Below are positions 45,501-57,360 of a stretch of 64,000 bases of DNA, piece after piece. Under the pieces are notes generated by a model. The model was not told where the DNA came from and did not search any database. It saw nothing but the letters and a program-made list of their open reading frames with translations. Position 1 is the stretch's first letter. Each line of letters starts with the position of its first letter. The stretch lies in the NCBI GenBank assembly GCA_003342895.1, contig PTFA01000038.1, forward strand, positions 2,324,590-2,388,589. Reading direction: 5' to 3'. The position numbers were made by a program, and so were the translations under genes. The DNA comes from Casuarius casuarius. Its lineage: Eukaryota; Chordata; Aves; Casuariiformes; Casuariidae.

Positions 45501-48500
45501 ACTCCCCAAGTATGGCGCTTTTGCTAAAAAGCATCAAAATCAAAGCAAGGCTTCAGCTTTGCAGCAGTGCCAGATGATGCACGGACACAGGAGGAGATGA
45601 GGCAGCTTGGACTCCAGGAACAAAAAACAGCCTTTCTGGGGCACATACCTCATAACAGGGTCTAAAAACCAATGATATTAACCACTGCACCAAACTCTGA
45701 AGAATTGCATACTTTGGGTTTCGGAAGGTGGGAAACCTTAACATATTTTACACAACTTTGATTCTTCTTTGCTTACACCTTTTTGGTTTTTAAATGCTTT
45801 GTTCCATACAAAGCAGAAATTCCTCAATGCACGAAGTCGAATTAAAGTTGCTTGAAGATAGCCAAAATTTCTTTACTATCGTGGAAAAGGAGGGGATGTA
45901 ATCAGGAGCATCTCACAGGTTATATCAACCTTTGGGTCGGCTGGTTGCACAAGCTTGCAGACACTTGATCGCAAGCTTTTAAAGAGTTTAGGGTTCCCTC
46001 CCCCTCTTTGGGAGGATGGTCCTTGTTACATTCAAACATCCCTGACAGCAAGGCATTAAAGCTGGATTGATTTAGAAACTAATGGCATCTTATCCCAACC
46101 AGCAATGGAAAGCCAGTGGCTGGACTTTGCCACCAGCTGCTCCCGAGCAGGCAGAACGGAGTAGCTGGTGGAGGCTGCAAGCGGCTGGGTCAGAGACGGG
46201 ACACGTGGCAGTGCACAAAAAAACAAATGCAATCAAATGCAGATGGGAATTTTATTTTTGTTTTCTTGCTGCAAGCCTGCTGGATTAAGAGGCGATCTGG
46301 ACTGGAAAGCAGAGACATTTAAGAAGAGAGTAAAAAAGGACACACGCTTTACAAGTTACAAGTGGCAGCAGGCGGAAGAATCTGGTTCTCGGCATTTTCC
46401 TTTGCGGTAATACTCCTCTCCACTAAACAAGGGAGAGCCTCCCGGGAGAAATTTTGACTGTGCATCCAGAAGAAAAACAAGTCCAGAGGCACGATGGATG
46501 TTCCACTCTTGGTCTGACCCAGGCTATTTTGTCTCCCCCAGCCGGTCAGGCAGAGAAGGCTCCAAACTGTTAACCATATGCCCAAATTAAAGGGTGCACA
46601 GGAATTACCTTTGGGAGCACTGTAAGTTTCAGAGAAACTGGATATGGCCTAAGAGCACTATACTGAGGCTGACTCAGAGACAACGTTACAGAAAATGGAG
46701 ACACCCATGAATGTCCCCAAGCGTCCTTGATGTGTCCCTCCTCATTCCTGCTGGATTCTGTTACGATTTATCCGACTTACTGCAAATTCTTCTTTTACTT
46801 GTGCTATCGCTGGGCCATTCATTGAGCACAACAGAAAAGGAAACAGCTCACTGGTTTGCTCCAGCAAAATAGCATTTCTTTTTTGGGGCCCAGTGCGTAC
46901 GAAATGCCGGGTAGTTTCACCAGCAGCTCCTTCAGAACCTGCACAATATTTGCAGGAGTGCTTCCATCCCAATCTACTCAATTTAGCTAGAATAACTCAT
47001 TCATTTTTTAACAGCAGCTGGAGAGATTTGCAGCATTACTACTTTTAAAGAAGAAAAAGTTGGGATTAATTCGAAGAATGCAAAAAAAAAAAATTGTGGT
47101 TCAGCTGCAAATTCAAGTTTGAAGACGCTCTAAAAATGTGATCCTACCAGGACAGCAGCAGCTTTTCCATGCAGATATTTTAACACAGGGCAATTCCTTC
47201 GAGGAAGGAAAATCCCATCTAGCACTCCAAAATACACAGTAGCACCAGGGTTGGGAAGGACACTGCCTGCCACAGCAGGGTCCCCTTCAGCCCCTCGCAG
47301 CAAGTAGAGCTGCGCCCACCAGCAAGCACGGCCCAAGCACCTTCCCTGTGCCGGGTCAGGCTGGACCTGGCAGAGTGGCTCCCGTTTGACAGCCTGGCTG
47401 GTGGCCTGCAGACCACATGGAGCCAACATCCGGATTACAGTACGTTTTAAAGAGCACCCAGCAGGCTATCTTGGAAACGAGCGCTGGGCCAAGCAAAATC
47501 AGGAATGTTGGAAGAGATGCAACTGTAGAAGGTTACGTGGACAGAGCGCTTAAAGGAGAAGAGCCCAGCTTACAGCTTGCCAAGCCAACGGAGGAGCTGC
47601 CCAGCCTCTCTCCTTCCTATGTCCCCCTCAGACGCGTGGCCCTTAGCTTTTTCTCCGGGCTCTTCCACGCTTCGGTTGCACACAGCAGAGAGCACGGTGG
47701 GAAACAGCCTCACCGTGGTGGCCAGCTGGGTGGGACATGGAAAGAGCAGACAACTGCCTGGCCAGCGGCAGGGAGAGCCGGCAGCACAAGAAGGTGCTGC
47801 TGGTATCAGGGCAAAGGATTCTGAAACACTCCCGTTATCAGGGAACACTCTCCAGGTATTCCCAGCTCCCAACTTTTGGGGGCTAGGGAACGGGGAATAA
47901 ATGGAAAAGATGCTGCCTTTTCCACTGGAGACATCATGCATGTCAAAAGTGGAAAAAATGCAAATTTTTAAATAACTTTTATGACCAACGACAAGCATTT
48001 AATTGCATTAACAAACATCTCCTGCAGCCACGACACCTTTTCTGCTGAATCAAGTCCTGCCCTTATTCTAACTTTCAGGAGTATATACCAGCTCCTAAGA
48101 CAAAGCAGGACGACTCTTATTTGCTGCATGCTGACAGCACACCCAAAATCAGACAGTCATGGAAAGCTGGATCACAGACTCGAGAATTCCGTAGCCTTGG
48201 CATGAAGTCAAGAGCAGCCAGAAAGCATCAAGATGCCCCAAAGCTAAGGCTGGTTCCTAAATATCAGCAAAGCAAGCAAAGTAGAAGTCCCAATTTACTT
48301 TTGATGGTTATAAATTCTAGACCCTATTTAAAACAGAAATACTACACTGGAGAGAGGTGGGAGTGGGTTCTGCAACCATTATTGACACAGCACACACACG
48401 GACTGCCCACAACACTGACTCAAGCAACTTCACTCTGGGGAAACGATCTGTCCCAGAATGCTTCCTAATGTGGGACGTTGCATCTGCTAAAACACAGATA

Positions 48501-49011
48501 CGCTGCAATAATAACTACTTCATTTTAAAGCACTTTGCAAACTTCTCACAGTGCCCAAGGAAGGCTAAAGACAGAGCACAAATATCAGCCCCACCTCAAA
48601 GTGGGGAACACGCAGTAGTTATCAGCTATAAAAAGCAAGCAGGGGCATGAGTAAGTAGGCTCCGATTTTGCAAAACTAATGCACATCTAAGTATGCAAGA
48701 AATGACTTCACCAAGCTTCTCAACACGTCTAACGTGAGGCTTGCAAATTCATAAGGCATTCAAGCAGATGTGTGGACGGGGGGGGGGAAAAAAAGCCTTC
48801 ACCACAGAATAAAACCTTCCTCATTTTACAAAACTGTAATCCACCCTCAAGATTACTATGTTGCAAGAAATGTAGAAACGCAGGACTAGCCAAGCAATTT
48901 CCATACAAAATCTTCTCATTCCAGATAAGCAAAACGTCAACTAGCATCAGGTGAACCTCAAATGGGATTTCTCTTTCTCCGCGTTGACTGCTAGCCACTT
49001 ACCCAGCTTAC
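45501..49011. other. unique non-coding DNA
   Basis: Plain single-copy DNA. G10 at 48778-48787 is followed by A7. Frames up to 142 codons (47570-47998 minus against 47577-47900 plus) overlap on opposite strands and are unrecognised. Confidence 0.5.
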
Positions 49012-49196
49012 CTTGAAGGACACGTGGTACAGATCAACTGAGGTGAATCCTACACGCACAAAGGTTACGGTGTTGCTTTCACAGATGGAAGGTTTGCACA
49101 CACACAGAGTGACCGTTCTGTTTCGTGGAAAGAGAGGTTCTGACTTGGTGACAGCCACCATGACCAGTTTGGGAGGCGAAGTTACCCAGGGTGCTG
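49012..49196 (-). other. candidate 185-nt exon on the minus strand, unrecognised
   Basis: Reading leftward, an acceptor with a pyrimidine tract (GCCTTCCTTGCCCAG) ends at 49197. One frame is then open throughout, with a peptide ending SVDLYHVSFK. A near-consensus donor CAAG/GTAAGC follows at 49012. The acceptor is a tandem CAGCAG, so a 182-nt form is equally possible. Codon choice looks coding-like, but the plus strand is also open here (49013-49222). No family is recognised and no sister exon was found. Confidence 0.2.
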
Positions 49197-50589
49197 CTGG
49201 GCAAGGAAGGCACCAGCCTTAGACTCTTAAATACCTTCCAAGCTATTTTCCCCCCACCCCTATTTTTCTGACACTAAGTTGTGCCCAGGGACCTGCAGGG
49301 TTGGAAGTGCCCCACAGCCAGTCCAGGCTTTCAGCTACAAGTCAGACAACAAGCATGGAAAGTTCAGAGAGGGCATCACTGCTGAAGAAAAAAAAAAAAG
49401 AAAAAAGAAAAAAGGAGAGGGGGACATTTCCTTGTTAGGTACCTAATGCATGCTCTGAACTGTTGAAAATAAATAAATAAAAACAACAAAAAATATCCTT
49501 GTTTCAAATCCTGTTGAAAGTTTCAGGTGGAGCAGCTCTTGCAGCATCCCTGTACACTATGGGAGAGACTGAGGAAGAGCAAGGCTGCTGCAGATTCACA
49601 TCCCAGCTAATTCTGCAATACTTTTTGTGCCAGTGAGTCCCCAGATACAGGCAGGCAACAGCAGCGCATGCTGTGTAAGTCTTGCTGCTTTGCAACGCGC
49701 CCAAGTGCTACTTGTCCAACCCTGAAGAACGAAAGCAATGTCTCTTGACTTCATCAGGAGGAACTTAACAGAGGGATGGGCAATTAAATACATAGGAGAC
49801 AGAGCTATCAAAAATATTAAATTGTGTGATACTAAAGTCTAGAAGCAGAAGAGGTGCAGAAATAAAAAGTGAAGGAAGTGGTAAAAAGAAACAGCAACAA
49901 GCCATCTTGTCTTTTTACCTGCAAAGCTTCCTACCACCCTGTTCCTTCCTTTCCAAATCATATCAGCATTAGACATTCTTGAAGGTACCCTTCCTTCCCT
50001 CCCCTGGGAATTGGGACCCTCCAAATCTCTAAAAATCAGATAATTTTAAAAAAAGGCACATTTTATTTTTAAGAACCATTGTATACCACTAAAACTGTAG
50101 AATTATTTTAAACATCAATCTTCTGCCATTAGGTCAGCTTTGACAACAGAAAGAAACGGCTCCATTCCCCTCTCAGGTTCATACCTAGTAGAGAAATACT
50201 GAAAAGCCTGGAATGTTTTCCAGGCTCCCCCCCCCGCCCTTTCCCCAAGCATCGTTATAAAATACAATCAAAAATGACACTACTTTCACGATGCTCACCA
50301 CAATATTTTGAACCAATGAGGTCTTAATGAATATTTTTAAGATGAAACCTGTAAGAAAAGATAGTACCTAGGACACTCACAGATTTTTCTTCCTTCTTCT
50401 TAAACATGAAGGAGAGAAATAGAAAAGGCAAAATAAATATTTTCCTAATTTTCCAATGCTAGAATAGAAAAGGGGAAAAGAGATGCTTTCTCATTTTTTA
50501 AGGGGGGACTTTCTCGGAAGAGCTCTCTCAGGAGTTCCTATCAACTCATTCTTGCAGCTTCTTTGAAGCTAGATCAACAACAATAATTT
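49197..50589. other. unique non-coding DNA
   Basis: Plain DNA. An A-rich tract (49385-49415) and C10 near 50227 are the only simple sequences. Minus frames at 49504-50024 are unrecognised. Confidence 0.55.
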
Positions 50590-51430
50590 AATTTACAGTC
50601 CACATAAAAGGCATTTCAAAAGATGTGCAGGTAGGCAGAATGGGTTCGGTAGGACATCGCCAGTTTAATTCAGTCCAGTTACCTGTTGCCCACTTGCAAT
50701 TTAACTCACGACAACTCATCTGCCGCAAAACAACAAAACCGCTACGTGGAACGGTGAGGAACGCACTATGGGAAGCAAGGGGGAGGGAAGGAGGGAAGGG
50801 GCTCAACACACGTCCACGCGAGCCCTGCAACGTCTTTCAATTGCAGCCGAAAGCCATCGGATCGCAGCAGAATCCATCAGACCTTGCAAAAAAAGAAAAA
50901 AAAAAAAGTGCCAAGCAGCCGGGAGGGAGCGAGCCCAGGGAGGAGCTCAGGGAAAACGGGCTCGCACCAGCCTCCAGCACCCGTCGAACATAAGAAGCCA
51001 GAGAAGAAAAATGCATAAAGAATTGCAAGCATCCACCTCCGACCAGCCGCTCGGGTCGGGGGGAGGGAAGAGATAAATAAATAAAAAGCCCTTATCGGGC
51101 ATGGTTTTAAGGACTCCTGACTAACAGCAAATCAGTTGTCAGCAAGTCCAAAGAGCGGGCTGAGGAGAGGACCTTCTTGCTGGGGAGAGGACAGGGAGAG
51201 GTTTCTCCATCCCAAGTTCGGCTCTGACAGCCATCTCCTCTACCGAGCTGCCAAGACTGACTTCAGGCTACTCTTCCCTGCAAATCGGAGATAAAAATCT
51301 GTAAAGCTGTGTAATCTGTGAAGCATCCTGGCTCTCCTGGCCTAGCTGCTGCTGACAAGCTCAGCAGCGGCGCCCATAAAACCACCCCGCACGCTCCCGC
51401 CGCACGCGCCGGGCTCAGCTGCACTTGTTC
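50590..51430. promoter_or_regulatory. GC-richer block with CpG clusters
   Basis: CG dinucleotides rise around 50740-51060 and 51360-51420. Beyond this point CpG clusters recur every few kilobases to the end of the window. Frames such as 50625-50993 plus are unrecognised. Confidence 0.4.
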
Positions 51431-53419
51431 TGACAAGCGAGAAAACGTTTCCTCAAGTCAGAGCAGCCAATTTCTTCCCAAGGTGGAGAGAGCACACCCC
51501 CAAAAAAAGCGAGAAGAGCAGGTGAGGTGCGTCAGAAGGGGTAAGAGAGAAAGGTTTGCCCAAAAAAAAAAAACAAAACAAAAAACACCAAAAAACCAAA
51601 CACAACAACTCCCGCTTGCTACTGGCTACAGTTGCCGTGAGAAGAAGCTTCCTGTAAACACCACATCTTAGAAGTGCAGGATGCCACCAGGAATGAAGAG
51701 AAAGCCCACAAACACAGGGTATTAACCAGGCGGAGGTGACAGTCCCATTTCTTGCAGAAGGTGGCTGATCCTGCAACTTCCAGACCCGGAGACCGATGAA
51801 CCCCACAAGGCAACCGAACAGCACGAAGCTGCCCGAAGTGCTGGCATTATTCCAGCAGAGAATAGGGACGAAGTTTGAGAGCTATCGTACAAATAGTTTA
51901 CCTTTCTGGGGAGAATTTCCCTGCCTGTGAAGAGCTCAGAGACATCAACCACATTCTGCCCTTCATGGAAAGCCCCAAAGGACCAGAGCTGGCCACGTTA
52001 ACTTGACCAAGTCTTCAGCCTTCGAGCAGAAGCTTCACCTGCAGCACTAAAAAACCTACTAAGAGAGACCAATGGCTTTAGCAACTGCGCTACACCACAA
52101 AAAGACAAAAAACAACCTTGGTTTGAAGGAAGTCTGCAGTAAGAAGCTTCATGCACCATCCTGTCCAGCTGACACGAGCTAACCTGTACCTCCAAATACA
52201 GCGGCAGTTAGTTCCTGCCTTTTTCTTCCCTCCCAAAATTTCTCACTACCCAGCAAGGAGCTGGATTTTTGTCTTCTACAAATCCATCTCTCGGAGACGT
52301 TTGAAGAAAATGCAAAAATCTTCACTTCCATCTAAAAAAAATGCTTTCCAGCCCTTGAGGAACAGGACTGGGAAAAAAAAAAATCTAAGAAGTATGAAAA
52401 CACAACCAACATGTGTTCTCACACCTTAAACCCCAGAAGGCAAATAAAAAAGCCTACAGTTATATTTTTTGTTGATTGCTTTTAGTTCTCAGCATCTAAA
52501 GCCAATTCCGTGGGTTTTGCTGGGAGGGAGGGGAGAAAGCAGGACAATGAACTCATCGTTTTTAACGCTTAATTTCACAGCCATCTTCTACTCAGAACTG
52601 AATATCTATCCGTGGCGGTGGGAAGGGAGGGGGTAGCTTTTCACATCATACTCTCAGCCCCACGGTCTATGTCCAAAATCTGCTCTCCAGCACTACTGTA
52701 CACTTCAGCAGAAGATCCAAGCAGATTTATAGGCGGTCAACTCTGGATTACAAGTCCCAAAGGAAATTCTCCTCCCAAAACCCACAAGTCAGAGGTTGAT
52801 TTATACCCTAACATATAGCAGATTATAATCCTTAGAGACAACTTCTTGTCTTCAACCCCTCTGCCACCACTGAAAGTGCAGTTTTAGTTTGTTTTAGCAG
52901 TCATATGGTTTATAAATACTGAAAGCAGCACTCAATTTAGGCTGAAGACAGTTAAAATCACTTAGACCAACAGGACGCCAAGTGGTAAAGAACCGTAATG
53001 AGATGATGACACATTCATAACCTAAAGCTTTCACTAAAATCTTGCAGCCCGAGAAAGCTCACCCTTTCAGCACAGAAACGTTCGGTCCCCGCAGTTGCTC
53101 AAAGAGCAAATTTTGGCATGCATCAGAGAAACCTGGGGAGGGGTCCTGAAGAGCACGTGCATCCATTAGACAGAAACTCAGAAACCACCACCAGCCAGGA
53201 GGCTGCAACCAAGGTGGTGCCCAAACTATCTCAAACATGGCCAAATATTCAGCCACCTCCCATTCACTCATGCAGCAAGGAGCCGGGATGAGTTTAGGAG
53301 CCCTTGATAAGCCAATTCGACAAAAACCAGGATTCCCAGAAGGAAGTCGCTGAATGGCAGAAGCCCTGGACAGAGCTTTCTTCATCTGCAGGCATAACAC
53401 AGTCTCTTCGCAAGTGCTC
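51431..53419. other. unique non-coding DNA
   Basis: Contains an A/C-rich low-complexity tract (51558-51605). On the plus strand GCAG/GTGAGG near 51531 is donor-like. No coding frame is recognised on either strand. Confidence 0.5.
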
Positions 53420-53446
53420 TTTTTTTTTTTTTGGGGGGGGGGGGGG
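53420..53446 (+). repeat. T13G14 homopolymer junction
   Basis: Thirteen T followed directly by fourteen G. The length is likely to be misread by sequencing. The G run can stack into quadruplex-type structures. Confidence 0.9.
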
Positions 53447-53770
53447 TAATTTTTTGAAGACAGAACGTGTTACTCTCAGCCAAGTATGCTCAGAGATGCA
53501 CAAACTGCCGGCGAGACCAGGCATTTTCGCAGGATCTGAGCTTCAGCTGAAGTCCCCCATACGGTAAATTGCCAAAACAACAGAAATCTACCTCCCCACA
53601 TTCCCCTCGGACCGATGGGATCTTTGGAGGCACCTTCGGAGATGGCCGATCGCAGACCTCCCCTCGCCGGGATGCCACCGGACGTTGCTCCCCGCAGAGC
53701 GCGGCTCTCCGCTTCAGTCCACATCTCCAGGCGCCAAAACCAGCAGGTCCGCGCCCCACAGGTACGCTGC
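53447..53770. promoter_or_regulatory. small CpG island
   Basis: CG dinucleotides are dense from about 53590 to 53770. Frames on both strands cover it (53569-54078 plus, 53476-53772 minus) and are unrecognised. Confidence 0.5.
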
Positions 53771-54649
53771 AAGGACCATCACCTTCAAGACGTATTAGAG
53801 CGAAGTGGGAACATATATTGCAGAAAACAGCCGCTCATGGAGATGATCTGATGCTGCTACTCCTGCAAGCGTTTCCAGCACCGTTAATGTCTCAAGGACA
53901 CGGGCACTCGCAGCACATCAGGTACCCAAATACAGTGGGGCTGAAGGTACCGAGCTTTAGAGGCTCCAAAAGGCTGCGGAGGAAGCCCTGCCAAAGCACC
54001 GCGCTAACTTTTATAGCCGCGCATAATCAGATCAAACTGTCCAATAAGGGGAAAAGATCCATTTATCTATTCCACTAGAAAAATATCCGCTGGGTAAGAA
54101 AGAAATATCAAATGAAGAAATGTTAAGAGCCGGCTATGTTTTACAATCCAGAAGTCAGCGTCGCAAAAGCACGTCCCCGGGAGCACCGACATCCAAATGA
54201 AAACAAGACCCGTGCCGTGAAAAAGGGGCAAAAATACAAACACCCGTTTTCGCCACAATTCTGCCCTGCGACCATGTGTCATTGTCCCCCCAGAAAAGAA
54301 ACATGCTTTGGTTTGGAGTTAAAGAAAAATTAGTACCAAACATTTTTAACAGATTTTGGTTTCATAAAGGTTTTAAAAAAGGATGGGACAAACCAAAAGG
54401 AGCAGCTGCTTTTTCCAGAATTTCACCCTCCTCGTTCTGCTCAGTTCAGGAGGAAGCAAAGAGGAGGGACCAGCCTAGCACTTAAAAACCCCGCGCAAGG
54501 TGCTCATTTGCGACAACGCCCAAAACGCAGGAAACTTTGCAACTTTTCTCCTCCGCCTCGAAGAGGTCGGGTGAAAAGCCCTCCCGCAGATTCACACCCA
54601 GAAACGCCTTTAAGAAAGCAAAGCGCAGGAAGATGGATTAGACTTTTCC
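53771..54649. other. unique non-coding DNA with scattered CpG
   Basis: Retains CG dinucleotides outside islands (for example 54150-54260 and 54500-54600). No gene or repeat is recognised. Confidence 0.5.
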
Positions 54650-55210
54650 GCTGCTTTAATAAAGAGCCTAATGATGTCCAAATTATAGCAGAGCTCAATT
54701 GTGTAACCAAGGCGCCTCGATTTCATCCGTGATAAGGACACGGATTTCTGTCTCGCAGGAGAAGCCTGCAGTTCCTTAACAAAGCTGACCTTTTATATTA
54801 TACCCTTCAAGGCCACAATTAGCTGGAGAAATACTGTACTAACTTGGCAACATGAGTTTTTGTACACCGGGCTAATTTTTTCTTTTTTTTTTTAGCAAAA
54901 TTTTGCCAAGACCATTACCGTCTCCTAACAAGGAAAAGAAAAAAATACAAATACAAAACCCACTGCTCTCCAGACCCAAATTACTTTCCACAATTCAATG
55001 CAGTTTTAATTAAGATGATTAAATTACAGGAAAAATGATTAAGATGATATCCCGCAGCAAACCACCAAAGGTATAACACCTTAATCCAGGAGAAGCTGGC
55101 AGCCATATACCCACGATGAAGTATTCGTGAAAAGCTCGAATTTTACAATTTTACACGTGAACCAATTTTACATCGTTCAAACAATACCTTGGGAGATATT
55201 TGTCACAAGT
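54650..55210. promoter_or_regulatory. enhancer-like region with repeated ATTAAGATGAT
   Basis: AT-rich, non-repetitive and rich in homeodomain words: CCACAATTAGCTGG near 54812 and TTTTAATTAAGATGATTAAA near 55004. The 11-mer ATTAAGATGAT occurs at 55009-55019 and 55038-55048. It lies just upstream of the large CpG island at 55480. Confidence 0.38.
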
Positions 55211-55479
55211 TTTAAAAAACAGACACACCAGTGACATCCATCAACAGAGCAGAGTTTTTCCTTAGACGATGAGACTATGGAGAACGCAAGCTAGAGGAAA
55301 AATTGAAAAGGCTACAATTACTTTGACAATGTTTCTACAGCTCAGAGGAATTTGGGGGTTGAAATAAATGGTTTCCTTCTCCTTCCCAGGGCTCCCAAAA
55401 ATCAATTTTATATATAACTCTTTATCAGGAGGAAAAAAAAAAGGGGGGGGGGGAGCAAAAGTCAGATCAGAACCACGTG
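55211..55479. other. unique DNA with A10G11 tract
   Basis: A10 (55433-55442) joins G11 (55443-55453). The remainder is unremarkable. Confidence 0.6.
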
Positions 55480-55736
55480 TGAAACCGGGTCACCGCCACC
55501 ATCACGTCCATCTTCAAGAAACGGTGCATTTTAAACCACAGAAAAGTTGCAAACTGGCTATTCCTAGGCGCAACCACGCAGCTCAGCCGGCAGAGGAGGG
55601 TCACTATTATTTTTTACCCCGGCCGCCTCCTCCCGCTATTTCCGACGCTCGGCACAACCAGCCCGGCGACAGCTGCCCCCACCGGAGCCCTCCTTAGCTC
55701 TCGCTATTTCCACGGCGGTAAATAGACCCGGGGCAG

Positions 55737-55952
55737 ATGCGGTGGCAGCCTGCCTGGCACCCAGCGGGGCTATTTCGGTGGGAGCCGGGCCGCGAGGCTC
55801 GAGGCGGCGCCTGGCAGGCGCCGTGCGGGAACCCCTCCGCGGCGAAACAGGAGAAATGGGCCACGCGGATCCGGCCCCTCTCCAACTCGAGCGTCGCCTC
55901 CGTTAGGGATTTCTACGAAGAGTTTGAACAACGTCGGACTAGAGGCGCCTGA
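55737..55952 (+). other. small open frame in CpG island, unrecognised
   Basis: 71 codons from an ATG, beginning MRWQPAWHPAGLF and ending DFYEEFEQRRTRGA. The C-terminal third is charged and looks less like GC-driven low complexity than other island frames. No family, Kozak-quality context or splice partner supports it. Confidence 0.12.
55806..55822. repeat. 17-bp perfect palindrome
   Basis: GGCGCCTG, one central G, then CAGGCGCC. Perfect 8-bp arms. Confidence 0.95.
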
Positions 55953-55990
55953 TCCAACCGCTCCCGAAACGCCATCGCACCATGCTCCTT

Positions 55991-56279
55991 CCGAGCTATT
56001 TGCTTATTCACCTGCCGGTAGGATATAGCGGCCTCCAGGCCCGCTTAGCCATGGATAGCAATGAAAAAAAGGGGGGGGGAAAGAAAAAATAGTCCCTAAA
56101 CATGATGGGGGAAGAAAAGAAATCCGCACGTCACATCAAATTGTCCTACTAGGAAGCCACTAATACAGCGTTCGGTGTCCAACTGCTCCAGAGCTCAGGA
56201 AGCAGGAAGTCCGAAGCGTTAAGGACAAGAGTGTTAGCGAAAAAAGTGCATTAGTGAAACTTCGATTTTTCCGTTTTTA
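55991..56279. other. unique non-coding DNA
   Basis: A purine tract (56066-56090) and nothing else that is recognised. Confidence 0.5.
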
Positions 56280-56870
56280 AATCTCTCCGAGCGCCCAGCT
56301 CCCCGTTTGCTTCCCGCGGTAATTAGCCGTCTCTGCAAAGCGGCGAGGCCAGGTGAGAGGTTAACTTTTTATTTGGCTTTAATCGAGCCAGAGGATCCTA
56401 AATGGAGAAAGATAAAATTCCAGCGTAATCCCCTGCCGAGGCTGCTATGAAATAACTCTTTTGTTTAATTATTACGAGCTGGATGGGCAAACACTATATC
56501 CCGACGGACAGAGCGCAGCTGTTGCTCTAACAGAAAGACATTCATCTCCCGGCCGCGGCACCCTGAAACCCTCCCGACAATGCCTGTAAAGCGACTCCCG
56601 GCTCGCTCCGAGGTTGCGGGCGGCTTTCGGAGGCAGAACTATTTTTAGCCAACTTTATCGCCTCGCGCTTCAAAGTTTTTTCTGCGGCGGCCGTTTCGAA
56701 AGCACCCGCGCACGCAAGCCCAGGCGATTCAGCGACAGGGCCGCGGACGCGCAGCGCAGCACGCTTGCGCCTTGCCTATCTAACCAGGCAGTAGCAATCT
56801 CCAGGGATGACAGTTGCCTTGGAAGGGGTTTTTTTGGTTATTATTTGCATAATAAATAGCCAATCTGCAC
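56280..56870. promoter_or_regulatory. enhancer-like block joined to CpG-rich DNA
   Basis: The left half mixes CG dinucleotides with developmental sites: GGTAATTAGCC, AGCGTAATCCCC (OTX-type) and TTTAATTATTACG. The right half is CpG-dense with a perfect MEF2-pattern word CTATTTTTAG at 56639-56648, and ends with a perfect octamer ATTTGCAT at 56843-56850. A donor-like CCAG/GTGAGA lies near 56352. Confidence 0.45.
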
Positions 56871-56879
56871 AGGACGGCG

Positions 56880-57047
56880 TGGGAAAGGAAATGCTATTAC
56901 CTGTAAAAAAAGGCGTCCACTGTTTGCTTTAAGCAGCACTAAGTCCATCCCATCAGATGGCAGCAGGACATATCTATGGGAAATTATCTATAGCTATAAA
57001 AATTATCTATAAAAGACTTCCGCAGCTATCTCGGGTACAATATAAAC
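56880..57047 (+). promoter_or_regulatory. possible TATA promoter
   Basis: TATAAAAG at 57008-57015 is a textbook TATA box. It is embedded in two copies of AAATTATCTATA (56981-56992 and 57000-57011) and followed within 40 bases by a CpG-rich stretch. A start site would fall near 57040. The ATG at 57048 opens an 82-codon arginine-rich frame that is not recognised. Confidence 0.3.
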
Positions 57048-57360
57048 ATGAAAATCCACCGCCGGGGCCGAACTCCCTGCCGATGCAAAGGGGCTCGGCT
57101 CCGTCGCTCTCGCCGGCGTAGCCACGCCGCGTTCGGTGGCGTTTTGGGACGAGCCTCTATCGCCTCGCAGATCCAGGATGAACGACCTTTATGCCGCGGG
57201 CTTCCACCCACGAGGGGAATTGCCCAGCAACGGCGAGCACGTATGGTTTTGCAGAAATGCTCTATTCGGCTATTCTCGTCTTTACTGCCTGCGTAGAGCA
57301 GCCTGGAGTTGCAGCACTAAGGGCCACCGCGCTGCTTCCAGGACACTAAAAGGCGATTAA
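57048..57360. promoter_or_regulatory. CpG-rich stretch
   Basis: CG-dense for about 250 bases directly after the TATA-like element. Overlapping frames on both strands are unrecognised. It reads most simply as the downstream part of a promoter. Confidence 0.5.

Larger units (their letters stand above)
55480..55990. promoter_or_regulatory. CpG island
   Basis: Strong CG density. It contains three near-evenly spaced GCTATTTC words (55635, 55703, 55769) and a 17-bp palindrome (55806-55822). A 71-codon frame (55737-55952) lies inside. Together with the blocks at 56280 and 57048 it forms the most CpG-rich 2 kb of the window and is a good candidate promoter region. Confidence 0.65.

Noticed and set aside
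53569..54078. 169-codon plus frame in a CpG-rich patch
   Set aside because: It extends from GC-rich into ordinary DNA without any recognised domain. Explained by base composition.
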